In this document: in pieces, positions 14,556-18,214 of the stretch
Numbering within the stretch: the first letter of the stretch is position 1
Layout: every line of letters begins with the position of its first letter
Source: CAVQNQ01 sp964427655
GTDB lineage: Bacteria; Acidobacteriota; Terriglobia; Bryobacterales; Bryobacteraceae
Direction of reading: 5' to 3'
Length of the DNA stretch: 18,214 bases
Assembly: GCA_964427655.1 (NCBI GenBank)
Contig: CAYRWE010000090.1
Coordinates: 1 to 18,214, forward strand
Made by a program: the position numbers and the translations under genes
The notes under the pieces: model-generated
What the model was told of the DNA's origin: nothing
Database searches by the model: none
The model's input: the letters and a program-made list of their open reading frames with translations, nothing else

Positions 14556-15737
14556 ATGAACGCGCCGTCTCGCCGTAGCTTTTTAGGAACCAGCCTGGCG
14601 CTCCCGGCACTGGCTTCAGCGAATTCCGAGGGCGGCTCGCCCGCTCAAGCACTCGCCGCAAAGGGGCGCGCGCCCCAAACGGCACCCAAGTTCACCTACG
14701 GGACCCTGGGAAAGACGGGCATGAAAATCACCCGCGTCTCCATGGGTTGCATGGTAACTTCGGACCAGAGCGTGGTCGAGCGCGCGGCCGATATCGGCAT
14801 CAACTACTTCGACACCGCCCGCGTCTACCAGGGCGGCAACAACGAGCGCATGGTTGGGGCGGCCCTCAAGAACTATCGCAATAAGGTTTACATTAGCAGC
14901 AAGACAGTCGCCAAGGATGGGAAGTCGGCGCTGGCGGATCTGGATAAGAGCCTGGCAGAGTTACAGACCGACCACCTGGACGTTTGGCATCTCCACAGCC
15001 GGAGCACGCCGGACATGGTCACCGACGACCTTATCGAGGCTCAGAACGTGGCCAAGCAGGCCGGAAAGATCCGCTTCGCCGGAGTGAGTTTTCACAGCGG
15101 GCACGCCGAGATGATCCCGGCCATGCTCAAGTTGAACCATTTCGATGTTTTTCTGATCAGCTACAACTTCACCATGGATCCCGTCATCGAGCCGCTGCTG
15201 GCGACGGCTCGCCAAGCCGGAGTGGGATTGGTCGCCATGAAGGTCATGGCCGGCGGCGTGAGGCCCACGCCATTCTACAAGGTGGACCCGGAGAAGCTCA
15301 ACAAGCTGACGCGTGCAGGCGCGCCGTTGGCGGCGCTGAAGTGGGTGATGAGGAACAAGAATATCGATAACTTGATCCCGAGCATCGTGGACACCGATCA
15401 GCTCGATCAGAATATCGAGGCCATGAGCTCGCCTTTCACTCCCGCCGACGGCAAGCTGCTGGCCATGCGGCTCGAGGCGATCAAACCCCTCTATTGCCGC
15501 ATGTGCGGAAGCTGCAACGGCCAGTGCCCCAAAGGGCTGCCCGTCTCGGATATGTTGCGGTTCCTCATGTATGCCGATGGCTACGGCGAATTCGGCTTAG
15601 GGCGCGAACAGTTCCAGATGCTGCCGGCCGAAGTAACCGCGGTTCGCTGCGGCTCGTGCTCCGAATGCACGGTGCAGTGTCCGAACGGAGTCCATGTGGC
15701 CCACCGCCTGAGCCGGGCGCAGGAAATCTTCGCGTAA
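14556..15737 (+). CDS. Tat-exported aldo/keto reductase with two C-terminal Cys clusters (probable 4Fe-4S)
   Basis: The product has 393 residues. The start is ATG 14556, with GGAGG eight bases upstream. An upstream TTG (14532) would bury the signal. Residues 4-21 form a twin-arginine signal (SRRSFLGTSLALPALASA). Residues about 45-300 are an aldo/keto reductase barrel. The catalytic set is visible as D86 and Y91 (NYFDTARVY), K116 (VYISSKT) and H147 (VWHLH). This reduces carbonyls with NAD(P)H. The C-terminus adds CRMCGSCNGQC (C314, C317, C320, C324, then P) and CGSCSECTVQC (C365, C368, C371, C375, then P), the spacing of 4Fe-4S ligands as in the ferredoxin-like tail of some family members. A Tat signal fits export of a folded cofactor-bearing enzyme. 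It is monocistronic with its own terminator. The substrate is unknown. Confidence 0.88.
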   Translation: MNAPSRRSFLGTSLALPALASANSEGGSPAQALAAKGRAPQTAPKFTYGTLGKTGMKITRVSMGCMVTSDQSVVERAADIGINYFDTARVYQGGNNERMVGAALKNYRNKVYISSKTVAKDGKSALADLDKSLAELQTDHLDVWHLHSRSTPDMVTDDLIEAQNVAKQAGKIRFAGVSFHSGHAEMIPAMLKLNHFDVFLISYNFTMDPVIEPLLATARQAGVGLVAMKVMAGGVRPTPFYKVDPEKLNKLTRAGAPLAALKWVMRNKNIDNLIPSIVDTDQLDQNIEAMSSPFTPADGKLLAMRLEAIKPLYCRMCGSCNGQCPKGLPVSDMLRFLMYADGYGEFGLGREQFQMLPAEVTAVRCGSCSECTVQCPNGVHVAHRLSRAQEIFA

Positions 15738-15765
15738 CGGCCGGGGCACCGCGGGAAGCACTTAG

Positions 15766-15802
15766 CCAGCGCCGGACCTGGTCGTCCGGCGCTGGATCTT
15801 TT
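15766..15802 (+). terminator. Strong rho-independent terminator of the reductase gene
   Basis: CCAGCGCCGGAC and GTCCGGCGCTGG pair perfectly over 12 bp around a 6-base loop, followed by ATCTTTTCT. It starts 28 bases after the reductase TAA and ends 9 bases before the stop codon of the convergent gene. No T-run is present on the other strand, so it serves the rightward gene only. Confidence 0.85.
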
Positions 15803-15803
15803 C

Positions 15804-16511
15804 TCAGTTCACCCTTTTAAAATCAAAGACAGCCAGGTTCATCTGTCCCTCGGTGAGGATATGGATGGTGAGAACGCTTCGGCCGGCCCTCAGGTGGAGT
15901 TTGGCGATGCCATGCGCGATATTCCAGTGATGCCACTGGCGCCAGGCGATCGGATCGGCGGCGTTGTAGGTCGTGGGGATGGTGAGTGGGCCTGTGGCAG
16001 GCTCGCCGTTTACATCCACGGAGATGGTTCCGCCGCGGTTGGAGGTATAGAGGAGATCGGCGGAGTAATCGCCCGCCGCGGCTACGTCAACTGAGACGTT
16101 GAACCACTCGCCGGGCTCGGTCCAGCCCACATAGAGCAGATCCGCCGGGGGCTTGACCTGCTCAAAGGTATTGTCGTCGATCTGCGGGTCCAGGTTGAAC
16201 TTGGTGTAGGACGTATCCACGCCTTCGTGCATCCGGAATTCATGCAGGTAGGTCCCATCGGCCGGGTTCAGCACGCCGCTGCCCTTGTTGGTTGCGTCGG
16301 AGTCATGGTAAGCGACTCCCTCCCCGCCCAAATCGTAGTAAGCGCAGAGCACCTTCCCGGGAATCTTTTGCGCGCCGCCTGGGTAGCGGGTGTCATGGTA
16401 GGGAACTCCCTTATAGTCGGCTAGGACGCCCGGGTGGGGAGCGCCGATCGCGGCGGCGGCGATCAGGACGGCCAGAAGAGCCGATGAAGAATGAGTGAGA
16501 GAGGCTTTCAT
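15804..16511 (-). CDS. Secreted CBM6-like carbohydrate-binding protein
   Basis: The product has 235 residues. Residues 1-24 are a signal peptide (SSSALLAVLIAAAAIGA). An N-terminal segment GGAQKIPGKVLCAYYDLGGE (45-64) and GVAYHDSDATN resemble the module that opens many CBM6-type proteins. The CBM6-like beta sandwich follows at about 115-234: WTEPGEWFNVSVDVAAAGDY (130-149), GGTISVDVNGE, WRQWHHWNIAHGIAKLHLRA (190-209), and finally NLAVFDFKRVN. CBM6 domains bind polysaccharide chains such as xylan or beta-glucan. No catalytic domain is present, so this is a stand-alone binding protein at the cell surface or outside. ATG at 16509-16511 has AAGGA six bases upstream. It converges with the reductase gene across the terminator. 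The substrate is inferred only by family. Confidence 0.82.
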   Translation of the reverse strand: MKASLTHSSSALLAVLIAAAAIGAPHPGVLADYKGVPYHDTRYPGGAQKIPGKVLCAYYDLGGEGVAYHDSDATNKGSGVLNPADGTYLHEFRMHEGVDTSYTKFNLDPQIDDNTFEQVKPPADLLYVGWTEPGEWFNVSVDVAAAGDYSADLLYTSNRGGTISVDVNGEPATGPLTIPTTYNAADPIAWRQWHHWNIAHGIAKLHLRAGRSVLTIHILTEGQMNLAVFDFKRVN

Positions 16512-16655
16512 AGAATTCCTTTTCAGTAAAGTCTTCCTTTTCGAGATTTCAGGCAGACACTTGCCGCCATCGTTATGACAGACACCGAAACTGCTGAAGT
16601 CGATGGTCGCACCAAAGACGCCGTTTTCATATCGTGACCCGCATCGGGTGACACG

Positions 16656-17228
16656 CTATTTTCGCAGTAATTCGAGCGCTGCGGCCGTCGTGGCGATCAC
16701 CCCGGCTCGGATGGCCGTTTCCGTATCCGGGTAGAACAGGCTCGAGTGCAAGGAGGGCAACGGCTTTCCGGTTCGCTGGCTCTCCCGCAAGCGCGCGAGT
16801 TCCGCCGCTCCCAGGCGAAACATGAAGACGGGAATCTGCCGGTTGTCCAGGCCGAACAGGCCGAAATCCTCGCTCACCATTTCCGGGCGGCCGTCGAGCA
16901 CATTGGGGACCCCCAGGGCCGCCACCAAAGCCGGCTTCAGGCGCACAGCCAGCTTCGAATCGTTGTATGTAACCGGCGCCGCTTCGTTCTCGTTCACCAC
17001 CCGCAATCGCTATGCCGCGCGCGGTCCTCTCGATGGCCGCCAGGATCGTCTTGCGCGTATCCTCGCTGAACGCCCGCGTGGAGGGTGGTCGTCACCACTC
17101 TTCCAGCTACATCGTACGCCGTGTTCGTGTATTGAGGCAAATCGGTCGCCGGGCGGTAGTGCCCGATCAAGCCGCCGTAACTGCTGGATGAGCATCCGGA
17201 TATCGCGGGCCGTCGAGGGATCGGCACT
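16656..17228 (-). pseudogene. Decayed M20-family amidohydrolase/peptidase
   Basis: The intact 3' part (16656-17006) reads VVNENEAAPVTYNDS, MVSEDFGLFGLDNRQIPVFM and LHSSLFYPDTE...AALELLRK. This is the C-terminal lobe of M20 amidohydrolases, with the metal-binding SEDF (E46-D47 in the fragment) and LHS (H87). Just upstream, in a different frame, comes FSEDTRKTILAAIERTARGI, the dimerisation-domain segment that normally precedes it. Further upstream only scattered similarity remains (17100-17228), and the catalytic N-terminal domain with the first metal ligands is absent. M20 enzymes hydrolyse amide bonds in peptides or N-acyl amino acids using two metal ions. This copy is frameshifted at least twice and truncated. 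Confidence 0.65.
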
Positions 17229-17292
17229 TCACTGCTGCGCCGTAACCGTCACAACCTCACGCCCGAGCAGGTCGTCAAGCTGCAGCGGTAGA
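17229..17292 (+). pseudogene. Very short possible transposase remnant
   Basis: The plus strand reads LLRRNRHNLTPEQVVKLQR then TAG. The pattern LLRNRxNLTPEQ...L is known from ISL3-type transposases. On the minus strand the same bases give LPLQLDDLLGREVVTVTAQQ before a stop, which also looks protein-like. At about 20 codons neither reading can be proved. Confidence 0.2.
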
Positions 17293-17853
17293 TCCCGGCG
17301 CCCACTGGAAGTCGAACGCGTCCGCGAGCGTTACCCAAACGGCATTGTCTCAGAGAGGGAAAGAGGCGTATTTAGCGCGAGGCGCGGTGTGGCTCCTCAA
17401 GAACCTGACCCAATAGAAAAGCGTCTCCGAGGCCGTCTCCGGAACACGGGTATTTGCCGTTTTTACCGCCCCATACGCAACACAAAACATGAGGGTTAGA
17501 GAGACCGCTTGCGGACTCCCCGTCGCCGAGCCAAGCGAGTCGCCCTATCTAAGCGCTGCAACTCCAAGAGGTTGCGTGCCTGGCTATATTAACTTGGCCC
17601 CCAACCGTTATACGGTGACCGAAACCAAAGGAGAGCCAAAGGAGCGCAAAGTACACCAAAAGGGTCAGCTCGGGACTGAAAAGAATAGGCTTTTCGACAG
17701 GCGACTGGCACCCGACGCCTTTCCGGTTGGAACAGATTAGGTTTCGGGTGGTAAAGTAGGGCTTGGAGTGGTCCGCGCACTTTAACCTGCGGCGTCCGGT
17801 TCCCGGATGTTCCAGTTTTCTCACGTTTGCTTTACCCCCCTAGGAGGACGGCC
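17293..17853. other. Gene-free stretch before the ParB-like gene
   Basis: These 561 bases hold no convincing gene. The open frames at 17489-17740 (plus) and 17549-17824 (minus) have no ribosome sites and resemble no family. Base composition is more AT-rich and less structured than the GC-rich repeat areas. I see no clear promoter or terminator. Confidence 0.45.
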
Positions 17854-18171
17854 GTGGAAATTCCCACGTGGCCCGTCGTTAAGTTTGTTCCTTACAGTCG
17901 CAATCCGCGGAAAAACGATCACGCAGTAGAGCGGATGGCGGCTTCCATTCAAGAGTTCGGTTTCAAAATCCCTGTTTTGGCCCGTAGCGACGGTTCAGTC
18001 GTTGACGGCCATCTGCGCCTGAAGGCCGCGCAGAAACTCGGAATCGCCGACGTCCCGGTGATCCTGTGCGACGAATGGTCGGAAGCGCAGGTGAAAGCCT
18101 TCCGTCTGCTCGTGAATCGATCCGCTACGTGGGCCGACTGGAATCTCGACCTGGTGGCGCTAGGTCTTTGA
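17854..18171 (+). CDS. Short ParB/Srx-fold (ParB-like nuclease domain) protein
   Basis: The start is GTG 17854-17856 with AGGAGG six bases upstream, better than a frame opening at 17827. The 105-residue product is the ParB-like domain: WPVVKFVPYSRNPRKNDHAV, ERMAASIQEFGFKIPVLARS, GSVVDGHLRLKAAQKLGIAD, VPVILCDEWSEAQVKAFRLL, VNRSATWADWNL. The key ParB-type motifs are NPRKN, the EFGFKxPVL strand and VVDGHLR. In relatives this domain is usually fused to, or followed by, a DNA methyltransferase or the rest of a phage protein. Here it stops soon after ADWNLDLVALGL. The stop (TGA 18169-18171) lies where relatives continue with an acidic LL-x-LE segment, so the gene may be truncated. No partition partner (ParA) or parS site is seen. 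Confidence 0.75.
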   Translation: MEIPTWPVVKFVPYSRNPRKNDHAVERMAASIQEFGFKIPVLARSDGSVVDGHLRLKAAQKLGIADVPVILCDEWSEAQVKAFRLLVNRSATWADWNLDLVALGL

Positions 18172-18214
18172 CCGCTTGAAGAATTGGTAAAGACCATTTT
18201 TATGTAGAATTGTT

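Overview
The window most likely comes from an Acidobacteriota chromosome of the Solibacter/Bryobacter type. The main reason is the secreted 717-residue protein at 3483-5636, whose C-terminal third has the layout of the Solibacter C-terminal domain (TIGR03437). A secreted carbohydrate-binding protein, a Tat-exported aldo/keto reductase and high GC fit this. It is inference from gene content, since no rRNA or marker gene is present. No tRNA, rRNA or CRISPR array was seen.

Layout. 1-1000: the end of a rightward gene, then a frameshifted leftward gene (373-842). 1063-2105: two leftward genes for exported proteins joined by an ATGA overlap, the second a TPR protein with a likely terminator. 2145-3273: decayed ground with a C-terminal gene remnant, a 25-bp inverted repeat and an IstB (IS21 helper) remnant. 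3483-5636: the TIGR03437-type secreted protein, followed by a fragment of an ATP-dependent DNA ligase. 6106-9516: a large intact leftward gene that I read as pyrophosphate-type phosphoenolpyruvate carboxykinase (PPi-PEPCK). 10019-10880: two broken genes facing each other, a GH25-like hydrolase and a HExxH metallopeptidase-like protein, which meet where both lose their C-terminal halves. 11040-11350 and 13580-14120: very GC-rich DNA with recurring degenerate repeat blocks. Between these blocks lie a 42-residue lysine-rich protein, a frameshifted truncated-haemoglobin gene, an intact GyrI-like ligand-binding protein and a small membrane protein. 14556-16511: the aldo/keto reductase with two cysteine clusters and a strong terminator, convergent with a secreted CBM6-like protein. 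16656-17230: an M20 amidohydrolase remnant. 17854-18171: a short ParB-like protein.

The dominant theme is decay. At least eight gene remnants (frameshifted, truncated or fused) lie among about eight genes that look intact. The intact genes do not form one pathway: PPi-PEPCK is central carbon metabolism, while several of the others encode exported proteins of probable envelope or polymer-degrading roles. The best candidates for follow-up are the PPi-PEPCK, the GC-rich repeat blocks and the tail-to-tail junction near 10,440.
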